Source of the DNA: Emergomyces orientalis | Lineage: Eukaryota > Ascomycota > Eurotiomycetes > Onygenales > Ajellomycetaceae | Assembly: GCA_002110485.1 (NCBI GenBank) | Contig: MOWL01000001.1 | Coordinates: 434,001 to 498,000, forward strand | DNA length: 64,000 nucleotides | Direction of reading: 5' to 3' | In this document: one piece after another, positions 36,601 to 47,555 of the stretch | Layout: every line of letters starts with the position of its first letter | How positions within the stretch are numbered: position 1 is the first letter of the stretch | Translations under genes and position numbers: made by a program | Notes under the pieces: generated by a model | The model's database searches: none | What the model saw: the letters and a program-made list of their open reading frames with translations, nothing else | Told to the model about the DNA's origin: nothing

Positions 36601-39199
36601 CTCGATGATACCAGCGTAGGGAGGAGCAAAAAGGGGGTATTGCCCAAGTCAAGCTAGGCAAAAGAGGAAGACCAAGTAAAGTGAGTATAGTCACGATAGA
36701 TATCACGATCGCTTCCTACTCTTCTCTGGTAACTGAAATAAGGACAATACATCGAACATTCGGGAGAGAGCCTTCGTTATATAAACACAGAACTAGCATC
36801 TATTGCGGACTTAAGATCAGATGATAGTTTCATAAAAGTCAGACAAGCATTTTCCAAGAATCAACCCGTCTAGCTGATGAATTGCGCGATAGAATTCGGC
36901 GGTGGCAAGCCTTGACAAATAGAATATAGAGTTGACGGCGACGAGGTTGGCCCGCCCCACCCACGATTCCAATAACCATTCTCCCGGGTACAATATTTTC
37001 TTCAACATTCCGCACGTCACGATCGAAAGCTAAAAACGCGTAGGGAGTAATACGTGGGCTCGGCAAGCCCAGTCCAATGGTTGTGGGTCAGCAGAAGCTC
37101 CGAGAGCTTGGGATCGGCGGATTCAACATGTATGAGGCACCATCGACTATATGCCTAGTAGCCTGGATATGAGGTGGCGGCATTAGAATTGAACAGACTT
37201 ATAATAACGTGCAGAGGATGCCGACATTTGCGTTGGTTTTACCGGGTGCTATTCATATTAAGCGAAATCTGGTACCAGAAGAATGGTAGCATGAGTTCAA
37301 GAAGGCGTAAAATCCAAAAAAAGGCCTGACATCTATATCATCAAGATGTCATGCAAACATGTAAACATATAAAACTTTTGCCTTTGACATCCACACTCTG
37401 GATGGAATTCGGTGAAATTTGAGGCGGTGATGAAGTGGATAAAGCCGAGACCACAGTGTAACCGCCAAAGCTAACTAACCCTATGCTTATGATTGATTTA
37501 CCGGAAATATCAATCGTGAAATTTCAAATGGCACTGTCGTTGAGGAGTTGTATGAGGTCGAAACTTGGAGGTGTGGTTTAGGTTTGCTAGTTATCTTCCA
37601 AAGGGCTGGAGGATGGCCTAGAAAACAAACTATGACAAATTGACCCTATCTGCAATCCCTATCTAACGGAAGCCAAGCCAGTTTTAGGCCCAATGCAGTC
37701 AAGTGAAATCTCAATCCCAAACTTCATAAACAGGTTAGAAAATCGGAGTCTCGGAGTCTCGGAGCGTGCATCGCAGCGAATGTTCCTGGAAACAAAATTA
37801 GCATGCCATTCCACACAAACTTAGCAAGGAGCCGTCAGGCTGAGTAGGGCTGAGCACGAGGTCTCATTGGTTTCGCTTTCAGGTTTGCCTTCCGCTGATA
37901 CGAGGCAGTTCTATCGAATAGCACTCATTTGCAATGATCAAGCTCTCGCCCAGGCGCTGTTTCGAGCACTCTTGCTTACAAAATGAAAATACGAAATTTG
38001 AAATTCGCGCTAAGCCGCCAAGAAGTGAGAATCCGTCTATACAGAGGCGGCCTCACTTGGGCAGCTTCACCTTCTACAGCATTTCCGCTTAGGCGTCTCT
38101 AACTCCGCGAGAGCTGAACGAGCTGGTTCCGATTCAAAGAACGCCCTCGTTCAAGTAGAATAATGTATTCGTCACCGCGGTGAGTTGCTTTCTTCTGGCG
38201 GATTTATCGAATACCCTTTTCTGCGGGTTAAACCTGAGCCCATAAGTTATGCTGCCTATATCTGAGGATCACAGCAGGATGTTTTCGCCTCAACAGTTTT
38301 ATCTCCGATGGTAAGATGGCCGGTCTGGTTCCTATGTAGATCGAAACGGCTCCCCCACGTGCAAGCCGATATTTCGAAACAGGGTCAATTGGGCTGAGGC
38401 GGTTGCTTAGGGTTGATTGATTCGGTGAGCAAACCCCAATGTGTGCGTATGCTACCGCAGCCGTGTTGACAATATATTCAACTAGTGGGTAGCTCAAACT
38501 GCTTGGTTTCACAGCGAAATAAATTCCTATGTAACCAGTTATTCGTAGGCGTAACAAATTCTGCCACAAACAAAGATATGCATACTACGCAGTAATTCAC
38601 CAGTTGCCGCAGAGCCCCTCATGAGTTCTTAATATCAATGTAACAGAGATTCAACACCATGCATATCGTTCATACTGCTCAACTCGCTGCTTCATAACCA
38701 TGTAAAATGTACCCTCCAACATGGAGCCTTATTTCCGGGGGAATTTGCCCCTTTATGTAGGCAGCCGAATTCATTATAAGGATCTTATCAGATAAGATCC
38801 CAGCTCACTAAGCTTTTTAGTGCATCCAGAATTCTCAGCCGAACCGCCAAAAAATCCTGAACTCCGACCCCCACAACAGTTCCCTGCGTCATCGAAGGAA
38901 CCCTCCTGCACTGGTCAAGTTGTGATCTATCAATCGCCTTGGATTAAGTCATGGCCATGTAAATCAGACTGCAAATCGGAATTCCTCCCGGGCGCGATTG
39001 ACGATACTGCCCAACCCCACGCGACACTCCGAGTTCCCACAGAAGCTGCCGGCCGCTGAAAAATAATGCAACATTAAGTGGCCCCTGGTTGACGATCAAG
39101 GAGGCCAGAAGATCACTGAGAGGCCTAGAAGAAAAAACATATTCCACATCGCCTTTCCAACCCTTTGCCATCTCCGTGACCTCGACTTCTTAACACGCC
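36601..39199. other. Intergenic 2.6 kb with decayed coding-like fragments
   Basis: A minus-strand fragment at 37105-36820 reads GLPSPRITPYAFLAFDRDVR and then, after a frame change near 36955, ANLVAVNSIFYLSRLATAEF; it looks like a broken protein remnant of unknown identity. Another minus-strand frame, 38569-38228, has 113 codons (including NTAAVAYAHIGVCSPNQSTL) with no recognised family and no ATG at its start. No other gene content seen. Confidence 0.35.
38780..38800. promoter_or_regulatory. Palindromic double GATA site upstream of the MFS gene
   Basis: A perfect 21-nt palindrome with arms GGATCTTATC and GATAAGATCC around one A. Plus strand contains ATCAGATAA (38787-38795) and the minus strand ATCTGATAA, so both strands match ATCWGATAA, the site bound by the iron-responsive GATA repressors SreA (Aspergillus) and Sre1 (Histoplasma). 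It lies 400 bp upstream of the MFS transporter start at 39200. Iron control is inferred, not shown. Confidence 0.5.
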
Positions 39200-41016
39200 A
39201 TGCCCTCGACTCCGAATCCAACGGGCCGCCGGCGCTCCTCAGCACAGAAATACCACACCTTCTCGACTCCTCCGCCCAAATCCCGGGGGCGACCACTATC
39301 AAGCGAATCGAATTCATCAAGTGCCAATGGTGAAGCGGAATCTTCCATTGCTGAAACTCCCCTCCCTACCGGACAAATGACTATTCTTGCAGTCATCGCA
39401 CTCTGTGAACAAACCGCCTTAAATTCCATAAGCCCTTATCTTCCGCACATGGCAGCCTCCTTTCCGAACGTACACCATGGCCAAGTAGGGATGTATGTGG
39501 GTATAATCGCATCTGCGTTTGCGCTCGCACAGTTTGCGACAAACTTTTTCTGGGGATGGGTATCAGATTGCATTGGCCGAAAACCAGTGGTTTTGTTGGG
39601 CACCATCCTAACCGCTGGCTGTTTCCTAGCCTTTGGGTTCTGCAGGACGCTTTGGCAGGCCATCGTCGTTCAGGCTCTAATGGGAATTGTCAATGGAAAT
39701 CAAGGTGTCGTCTCTACCTGCTTAGGTGAAATTACGGATCGCTCTAACCAGTCTCGCGCGTTTACGTACCTCCCAGTGATTTACGGAGTTGGAGGAATCA
39801 CCGGACCAATAATTGGTGGCCTCCTGGTTTCAAAGGCCAACCAAATCAATGAAAACTATCCTTATCTCACTCCCAACATCGTTTCAGCGGCTATTTTAAC
39901 GGTAGACTTCATCCTAACATTTATATTCCTGGAAGAAAGCCTTGAAAATTCCACCACCCTTCCTAAGCTTGAGAAGAAGGTCCGGGATTTGTTCACATGG
40001 CTGGGGAAATTCACGAGCTCTTCGCGACTGACATACGTGCGAACACCCCGCCCCAGTTACCGATACCACAGCAGAAGCGCAGCACGACAGAGTTATTCCT
40101 CGGGGTCAGACGAGGAAACGGATGCCGATATCGATTCCTATTCCCCGACTCCCACTTCCCCGCTGTTCCATTTCCCAAATCACTCAAACAGGCTCGAACG
40201 GGATGAAGTGTTCAATAGAGATACCATTCTATTACTTATTACGTACTTGATATTCGCATTGGCGAATGTTGCATTCAACTCTCTTTACCCCATCTTTGCT
40301 CAAGCACCGCCACCAACTGGTCGCCAACTCAGCCCAAGCGACATTGGACTCTCGCTTGCCTTTGCAGGCATTGTCACTATTGGGTTCCAGATTTGCATAT
40401 TTAGGAAACTTAGAGACAAAATGGGCAATAAGTGGTCGTACCGAGCTAGCCTTGCCGGATTCGTTATTTCGTTCGTCTTGATGCCGTTTGTCGGGTATAA
40501 AGACCCTGCTGCTATAGATGGGGGAGTATCGAAGAGCTCAATCCTTCTCGCGATTGAACTGTGCGTGGTTCTACTTGTGAAGACCGTAGCCACTGTTGGT
40601 GGCTTAACCAGCGCTCTTCTGTTGGTAGGTTATGCGAACCTCTGACTATCTTCGTTTTGCCTTCACGAAATGTATTCCACTGTTTCCGTGCTAATATTCA
40701 AATATCCCATATGATATAGATCACCAACTCTGCCCCAAACAACCAAGTCTTAGGCTCCCTAAATGGACTCGCCCAGACCCTATCCGCTGCCGGTCGAACT
40801 GTAGGGCCATTTCTTTCAGGAAGCCTATTCACCCTCGCAACTCGAGTCAAACCCAAAGGCGAGGCAATGCCCTTTGGTGTTTTCGGCGGCGTAGCATTCA
40901 TCGGATTCCTGCTAAGTTTCGGCATCAGAGCTCCAAAACTGGAAGCCGATGGGTTCGTCGACCATGACAGCGACAATCACTACAAATCCGACGAGGATGA
41001 AGAGAGTTCATTATGA
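39200..41016 (+). CDS. MFS transporter (YCR023C/zinc-induced-facilitator-like drug:H+ antiporter type), 573 aa
   Basis: Exons 39200-40624 and 40720-41016 give 573 residues. A Ser/Pro-rich cytosolic N-tail (about 55 residues) is followed by 12 predicted helices. The MFS signature between helices 2 and 3 reads FFWGWVSDCIGRKPVVLLG, and helix 5 region has VYGVGGITGPIIGG-type spacing (VIYGVGGITGPIIGGLL), the motif C pattern of antiporters. A long Ser/Asp-rich central loop (about residues 265-335) precedes helix 7. Such proteins are proton-coupled exporters of small molecules at the plasma or vacuolar membrane; the substrate here is unknown. Exon 2 adds the last two helices and an acidic tail. A palindromic GATA site 400 bp upstream hints at iron or nitrogen regulation. 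Confidence 0.88.
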
Positions 41017-42516
41017 AATTATTTTTTTCTGGGTCTTATCTTATTTCGTTTATTATTGCTTTCCGTTTAAAAACGAACTCCAGCTCCATTTTCTGATGCG
41101 TGGAGTTCAACCCCTAACCCCTCCACTTATAGAAAAGAGCACGACGCTTTTTCTTGTTTGCCGTATATATATTTATTCCCTTCCCCATCCATTAACCGGA
41201 CCTCTCTCTTTTGCCTTCGATCCCCCAAGCCCGATATCCTGTCGTTCCGCTTCCGTCGTTCCTCCCCCCTCCCCCCTCCCAACACCTTCTAATGACACTA
41301 TGGTACGACCTACGACCGTCGATGATTTTTGTTATTTTGTTATGCTTTGTATTTTTATCATGTGTTCCCGCCTTTCTTCTTGTTTTATTTTTATTTTTCT
41401 TTTATTTTATTTGGTTTCTTAAGAAAGTTGAATATAGAGCATAGAGGACAAAAGATAAGTAATAAATAAAAATAGCCTCCTGCGGGTCTTTGGAGGGTGT
41501 TATCCTCCTGACCGCTTTTTCTTTTCTTTTTCTTTTCTTTTTCTTTTCTTTTTCTTTTCTTTTTCTTTTCTTTTTTGCTTTGCTTCTCCGTTTTTCCTGT
41601 GGGTTGTGTTTCCCTTGCTGATAAATTCAATTTGGGGGGGTGGCAACATAGCTTGGAGGTATTTAACCGTCTCTATGCCGCCGTCATAAGGGTCCAGGAA
41701 AGTGGCCCTCAAAACATCTGCAGTAGTGGTACATCACCTTGGCGGCGTCTGGCGAGGATTAGATACAGATATAATATTTTTCTGAGCGAGCTTCGAACAG
41801 TTAATTATTTATTGATTTCAAAGTTTGTTCTGAGCCATCCTGGATGACTATCTCCCGGTATTTAAAATTACTGGATGGCATGTTGAAATGGAAAATGTAA
41901 CCTATTTGACCATCCACAGGGCAATGCAAAAAATTCGTGGAATCGCGAGCCCTACAGGACGTCAAATTACCAGGTAACTTCCTTGGTTTGTCAAATACTT
42001 AGACCCCGGCAGCAGACGGGCAACACCGAAACCCGCATCATAACGGGGATTTAGTTCTCTGGGAAGAAATGATCTGCAGATCGATCTGCAATGCCCAAAT
42101 TTGGGCATCATCAGTGTCACTAGTCTGGCATCATACTGGAATGATTGGTTAGACAAAACACCACATCTGTCCCAGTTAAATCACTCTGTCGCACGACCGC
42201 GATCCAACGGCAAAATCAAAATGCTTTGGCAAGACAACGCACTGGTAGAGAATCAAGGCGACAATGATCTCGAATCCAAGAGCTTATACTTCCGCGGCGC
42301 GGCAGATGCATCTCATACTTTTGATATAAGCAGAGGCAAAAAGCGAGGGTAGTTGCGACGAACAAATGCGGCAACTTCGCCATTAATACGCATGTTTTTT
42401 TTTATATTTTTTTTTCTGCAATAGAGCGTTACATCTGCAGTTTACTTTTCTTTTCTTTTCTTTTCTTTTTTTTGTTAAAAAAATATTGCTTCTTAACAAG
42501 AGAAATCTACCATGGA
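41017..42516. other. Intergenic 1.5 kb between two MFS genes, with pyrimidine repeats
   Basis: Holds the 3' end of the first MFS gene, a (TTTTC)n array, and AT-rich leader DNA of the second MFS gene, including a second (TTTTC)n tract at 42446-42472. No coding segment recognised. Confidence 0.45.
41516..41575. repeat. (CTTTT/CTTTTT)n pyrimidine microsatellite
   Basis: Alternating CTTTT and CTTTTT units for about 60 bp; the mirror-like polypyrimidine tract could form triplex DNA. Its antisense frames are Lys/Glu-rich artefacts. Confidence 0.85.
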
Positions 42517-44501
42517 ATGATACCTACCCAGAGCACCTCTCGAAACAACTTCTCAGCGAACATGGCCGCTACCAAAGACGATTCAATTACCGTCGCAGAC
42601 AATGCAAAGGATGGCTCCTCAAACTTACAGCCAGGGGATGCGGAGGATGATATTAGTTTCGATCTGGAGCTCTCAGAACATGTTCTTCGCAAAATCGATC
42701 GGCATATCCTTCCACTGCTATTTGTGACGTACAATTTCAACTTCATGGACAAGACCATTCTGTCTAGTGCATCGGTGTTTGGGCTACGAGAAGACAATGT
42801 GAGCATCGCTACAGCTCCGTGCGATGGTTGAACGATGGTTTCCTCCGCTAACTGGCCGATTAGCATCTTGTCGGGTCTCAATACAGCTGGGTTTCCAGCA
42901 TCTTTTACTTCGGGTACCTATTCTGGACCTACCCCACCACTATCCTGATTCAAAGATTGCCCGTGGGCAAGTATGTATCTGTGAACGCGTTTTTCTGGGG
43001 CGCCGTAGTCGCCTTAACCGCTGCCTGCACAAACTTCGGTGGACTAATGGCCCTTCGTTTCTTTCTGGGAGTTGCAGAGGCAACTATCTCCCCTGCATTC
43101 GTCTATATCACTTCGATGTGGTGGACCCGTGAGGAAATCCCTGCGCGCTGTGGAGTATGGTTTGCGGGCAATTCGCTCGGTGGACTACTCTCAAATTTCC
43201 TGGCTTATGGTATTGGGCACATCAAGCACCCTCTTACGGCGTGGCAGTGGCTATTCATTGTACGTTCCACGTCCTGCATATCGAACTATACAACGGCTTG
43301 GTTGGATTTAATTTTGACCCATAATGATTGCGTTACCTCCAGGTTCTCGGGATCGCTACCTTCCTCTGGGGTTTTCTCTTGTTGTTTTACCTCCCAGACA
43401 GAATCGCTTCCTGCACATTCTTGAATGAAAGAGAAATATGCCATGCAGAGGAGCGCGTGGCCGTTGCTGGCACGGGGAAGACCCGACATGAATGGAAACA
43501 GGAACAAATGATCGAATGCCTCAAGGATCCAAAAACTTACCTATTTCTTAGTATTTCGATTTTGACCCAGGTAAGCGGCATTCATTAATGTATGAACTTC
43601 CTCCTCAAGGAATAGATAGGCATATTAATCGCGGAGGTTGCAGATACCCAACGGTGGAACGCAGAACTTCGGCAACCTCGTCCTTAAGGGATTCGGTTTT
43701 ACGCCGCTGGAAACTACTCTAATTACCACACCAGCATCCATCATCTGTATTTGCACAGTTCTAGTGACGTAAGTTTAGCCATCTCCCTATTTACCTCTCT
43801 TCTCAACCTACTTACCCCAGTGGTTGTCTAATACTGCTAAACACAGCGGCTGGCTCGCTGGCAAATACCAAAATGCGGCAACTTTTTTCATCTGCGGGAT
43901 CGTTGCGTTTCCAGTCATGGGAAGCGCGATTATTTACTCTAACACTAGCAAGGGTGTCAAGTTATTGGGATACTATCTTCTGTCCTCGGGGCCGGCAGCA
44001 TTACCCCTTGCCATGTCGCTCGTAGCAGTTAACTACAAAGGGTCAACCAAGAAAATGACCATGACAGCTATTTTATTTATAGCTTATTGTGCGGGAAATA
44101 TGTGAGTTTGCCTTGTCGTATCCACATATAACAGCCAGAAATGAGAAAGGAGAAACATTTGCGTATCCATGACTTCAGTCGATATCCCCCCTTTTCCTTT
44201 TCAACGAACCCTAACCATAGTGAAAACCTCCAGCGCCGGTCCCCAGTTCTTTATATCCAGCGAGGCACCCCATTACCCGACAGCATTCCGTGCTATTCTC
44301 ATTTGCTACGTACTCGTTGTGGTGGCCTCACTTACGCTCAGGTTTTATCTGAAATGGATGAATAAGAAGCGAGATCAACAGGAAAGTGAGCCAGAGGTGG
44401 AACCCGAGAGCCACGGGTTTAAAAGGGTCCATTCAACTTCGCAGGAGGAGGAAGTGGAACTTACGGACCTTAATACGCGAGGGTTTAGGTATAGAATGTA
44501 A
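42517..44501 (+). CDS. MFS transporter of the allantoate permease (Dal5) family, 517 aa
   Basis: Six exons: 42517-42798, 42864-43259, 43343-43570, 43644-43768, 43847-44101, 44234-44501, giving 517 residues. The ACS/Dal5 pattern is plain: RKIDRHILPLLFVTYNFNFM-D at the first helix, YSWVSSIFYFGYLFWTYPTT, ALRFFLGVAEATISPAFVYI, WWTREEIPARCGVWF and GFTPLETTLITTPAS. These carriers import organic anions such as allantoate, ureidosuccinate, nicotinate or pantothenate with protons; the substrate here cannot be fixed. The C-tail is acidic. ATG 42517 is the first in frame; 42562 (MAATKDDS) is a plausible alternative start. All introns are 65-132 bp GT-AG and are needed to keep frame. Confidence 0.9.
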
Positions 44502-45553
44502 AGCTTGGCGGGTTATTGGTGGCACTCGGTTTTCGGTATTTCGTTTGATACCCCATCTAGAAGAAAGGTGCATGGATGTATGGATGAATTAGTAGATAAC
44601 TGTCTAAATGGCTGAAGACTTACTCTTCCTAGATAATTGCTGTCAATGACTCTGTTTTTTTGGAATATCGGCTCTTGGCGACACATTTCAGAGCGATAAA
44701 TTTAGTTATTAACAATATAATACGCTTGAAGGGCCCCGATATATGCATACCCCTGGTTAGTAGTTGGGGGTACTTGATGTTACATCCATCACCGCTCACT
44801 CACTCGCTTCAATCCCTTCCTTTCTCCCCCTCAACCCGCCTAGCAGAAGGACAGTACACATAACAAAGTGAAAATTCGCCAAGTTTAATATCATTTGTCA
44901 TAGGTGTTTTTGATACCGAAAAGAACAGAAAATCATATCAATTCGTTCTCTCATCAGATAGCTAAATCGAACCTACCTACATGGTATTCCTCTGCTTAAC
45001 ATCAGTGCGTGCTGCATACCAGCTAACTTTTTAAGGAAAAATTAAGGGTGGCACAAGCTCAAACAAAATACAAAAGATTGTACAAAACCATGCGCCATGA
45101 AAAACTTCAACCAGAATACCTCCAACTCAGCCCAACCGGTTTAAATAAAGTAAAAACGAAAATCCAGCCATTCAAAAAAACACCAAACTTTGTGAAAATA
45201 TGGTTATGCGAGGGAAAAAAAAAAAGGGGGGGGGGAATGAGGAAGGAGGCTGTAGTCCACTAGGGGCAATACTTAAAGGAAAAGAAATACTCCTTCCAAC
45301 CGTGTAACTCCTTTCCGCGGTCCGTAATATTTTACGATATCCTCATATTCCTTTGCCTTAATCGATTTTCTCCAACCGCCTATTCATTGATGGATACTTC
45401 TAAACAGCCGACATACGCCCGTAATTGCGCAAACTGAACATAAAAACACCAACCATAATAAACCAAATAATGAGTGTAGTTAATGTAATAACGACTGTAA
45501 AAGACATCATTATTCCAGGAGGGAGAAATAGTGAAATTCATGGTCTCAGATTT
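44502..45553. other. Convergent 3' region, 1 kb
   Basis: Lies between the stop codons of the Dal5-type transporter and the 7TM-RGS gene. AT-rich, with an A-run followed by a G-run at about 45218-45236. No gene seen. Confidence 0.45.
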
Positions 45554-47555
45554 TTAACCTCTGACTGTCGATGGCATCTGGCGGCTGAAAAACGTAGCGA
45601 AGCGCGCGTAGATATGCCTCTTAGCCTCCCGCTCCCGAATCGAAGCTTGATAGTCAACATATTTGGGCCACGTATTACGAAGAATCAGCACTTTGACAGA
45701 TGCTGCCGCGTTGTCATATACATGCTCGTTGAATGTATCAGGTATGGTTGTATCAGGAGGCAGACGTGTGACCATGTTGATAATGTTCTGGTGACCGCGG
45801 TACAAAATATCTTCGTACTCCTGAGCGGGGGTTCGCTTCCGCAGGCTTATATCTGAGTCGGGGGCCGGTTGGATGGGGAAAACTTCTGAGGCTGCTTCAA
45901 TGTCGGTCGGGGTGGCAGGGATGCCGATTTGACCGGATTTGCGTTTGGGGAGTCTCATGAGTGTCATTGCAGCGGGCATGAAGACTGCTTTCAGGTCACG
46001 GTAGATTTCCGATTCGATGTTGATGGGGAACTCTGCACCGAAAAGGTGTACATAGGTGACGTAGATTTCGAGCGCAATGTTATATAAATGACGACGGTAG
46101 CTTTCTATCTCCTCTGCGTTTGGCTTTTGGAGCTTGAGGTTTGCTGGCGATTGGGCCCACGCTGCTTTCCAGTCTCGAACGTGGTTGAGAAACATGATAT
46201 TCTCACCGGAGAAGTCGTGCGTGGCGGCGAAGTGAAGAAAGGGTCCTGAATCGCCCTTTAGAACCCTCTCCAGAGCTACGACGCTGTAGTCATGATTATT
46301 GTTCTTGGAGGGGAAGCTGGCTCTTCGAAACTCTTCGATGGCACCCATTGCATGAGCAGCCCGGGCTTGTAATTTCTGTGAGAACATAACCTCATAGAAC
46401 GGAAAGAAAAGCGTTGCGATTTCCATCATCATGATGCCAGGTAGGAACCTATATATGTTTGATGGAGTGTGTTAAGGAGTGAATGGGAAATACCAGGTGA
46501 CCCGGGGGGGGGGTGGAGTTTGCCAAAACGTACCACAACGGGGGAGCCCAATAGGTGTTCATTTGACGGTATTCGAGGTTTGGTGAATACAGAGATCCAA
46601 GCCACATAGGGAGAGCAATTAATCTGGAAGTTCAGGGTGATCAATCGCGGTTCAAATTTCCAAGAAACAGGAACACTCACCCGGCAACGATGCAAAGCGT
46701 CGTTTGTAAACGCCAGCAGTGAACATCCCTAATATTCCGGATCTTGAACAGAACATAGGGTGCAAATATCCAAGACCAAAAGAATTGCCAGATAATGGTT
46801 GGAAGCCTGGGTTTTTGATCATGTCAAGTGAATAGTTGTAAGGACAAAGTAAAGGGCATGTAAAGAGCTATACAATACTTACCACTCGACGCCTTGTCTA
46901 CACTGCAGACGATTATCAAACATCGACCACAGCCCATACGAATGGAACTTTCTTGACCCAAAGTAAACAAATAGAGATAAACAAATCTGTGAAGGGTCAG
47001 CGCCAAACAATCCGACCTCTTTGTTCTACATCTTGTGGTGGTTTCTCTGAAAAATTGTACCTCGATAAACATCCCAATGGCAATACCAGCCATAGTCTTC
47101 TTAGCCCACGACAGATGCGTCCACCAGCACTTGAATTTGTTGAACGGACAACGAATCTCTCGCGGAGTTGGCTCTTCGAAAGTACCATCATCCCTCAGGA
47201 AACGTTGTTGGAGAGTGGCCACGCTCAGCAGCTGGACGTTCGTAGCTTGAAACAACGCAATTCCTACTGGAAGTATTCCACACATGAGCCAGAACTCGAG
47301 GCTGCAACTGAGAATGCCTTTGAGCGGGTAGGCAAGAATGTAAAAACCCCCGTAGCCATGCAGGAAGATGACTGAACAGGTTGCCAGGGGCACATTGCGC
47401 ATGCGGACGGAGGGAACTGCCTTATTGCGCCATAGCCATATGAGCCCAAAAACTACCAGGAGAGTCCAGACGATATCGAAAATCACATAGAAGATTCCCA
47501 GTGCATCGAGGGGTTTTAAGCCCTCGTCCCAGCCAGGAAGAGAGTTATCGACCAT
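45554..47555 (-). CDS. Seven-transmembrane protein with C-terminal RGS domain (GprK-like), 569 aa
   Basis: Five exons on the minus strand: 47555-47061, 46986-46883, 46806-46681, 46623-46534, 46448-45554, giving 569 residues. Seven hydrophobic segments fall in residues about 18-290 (for example FYVIFDIVWTLLVVFGLIWL, NVPLATCSVIFLHGYGGFYI, KKTMAGIAIGMFIE, ICLSLFVYFGS, TIIWQFFWSWIFAPYVLFKI, IALPMWLGSLYS, MMMEIATLFFPFYEVMFS). Residues about 325-460 carry an RGS fold: LERVLKGDSGPFLHFAATHD, FSGENIMFLNHVRDWK, and later IYRDLKAVF. RGS domains speed GTP hydrolysis by G-alpha, so the molecule could sense a signal and shut off the coupled G protein itself, as proposed for Aspergillus GprK. I take MVDNSLPGW as the start; the frame runs 60 codons further upstream but that part looks like leader. 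Confidence 0.85.

Noticed and set aside
41391..41712. Lys/Glu-rich minus-strand frames over the TTTTC array
   Set aside because: They only reflect translation of the simple repeat.
45218..45236. A-run followed by G-run as a telomere-like or functional element
   Set aside because: Simple homopolymers in a 3' region, possibly with inaccurate length; no repeat unit.
45425..45856. 143-codon plus-strand frame at the end of the 7TM-RGS gene
   Set aside because: Mostly antisense to the RGS gene's last exon and without motif.
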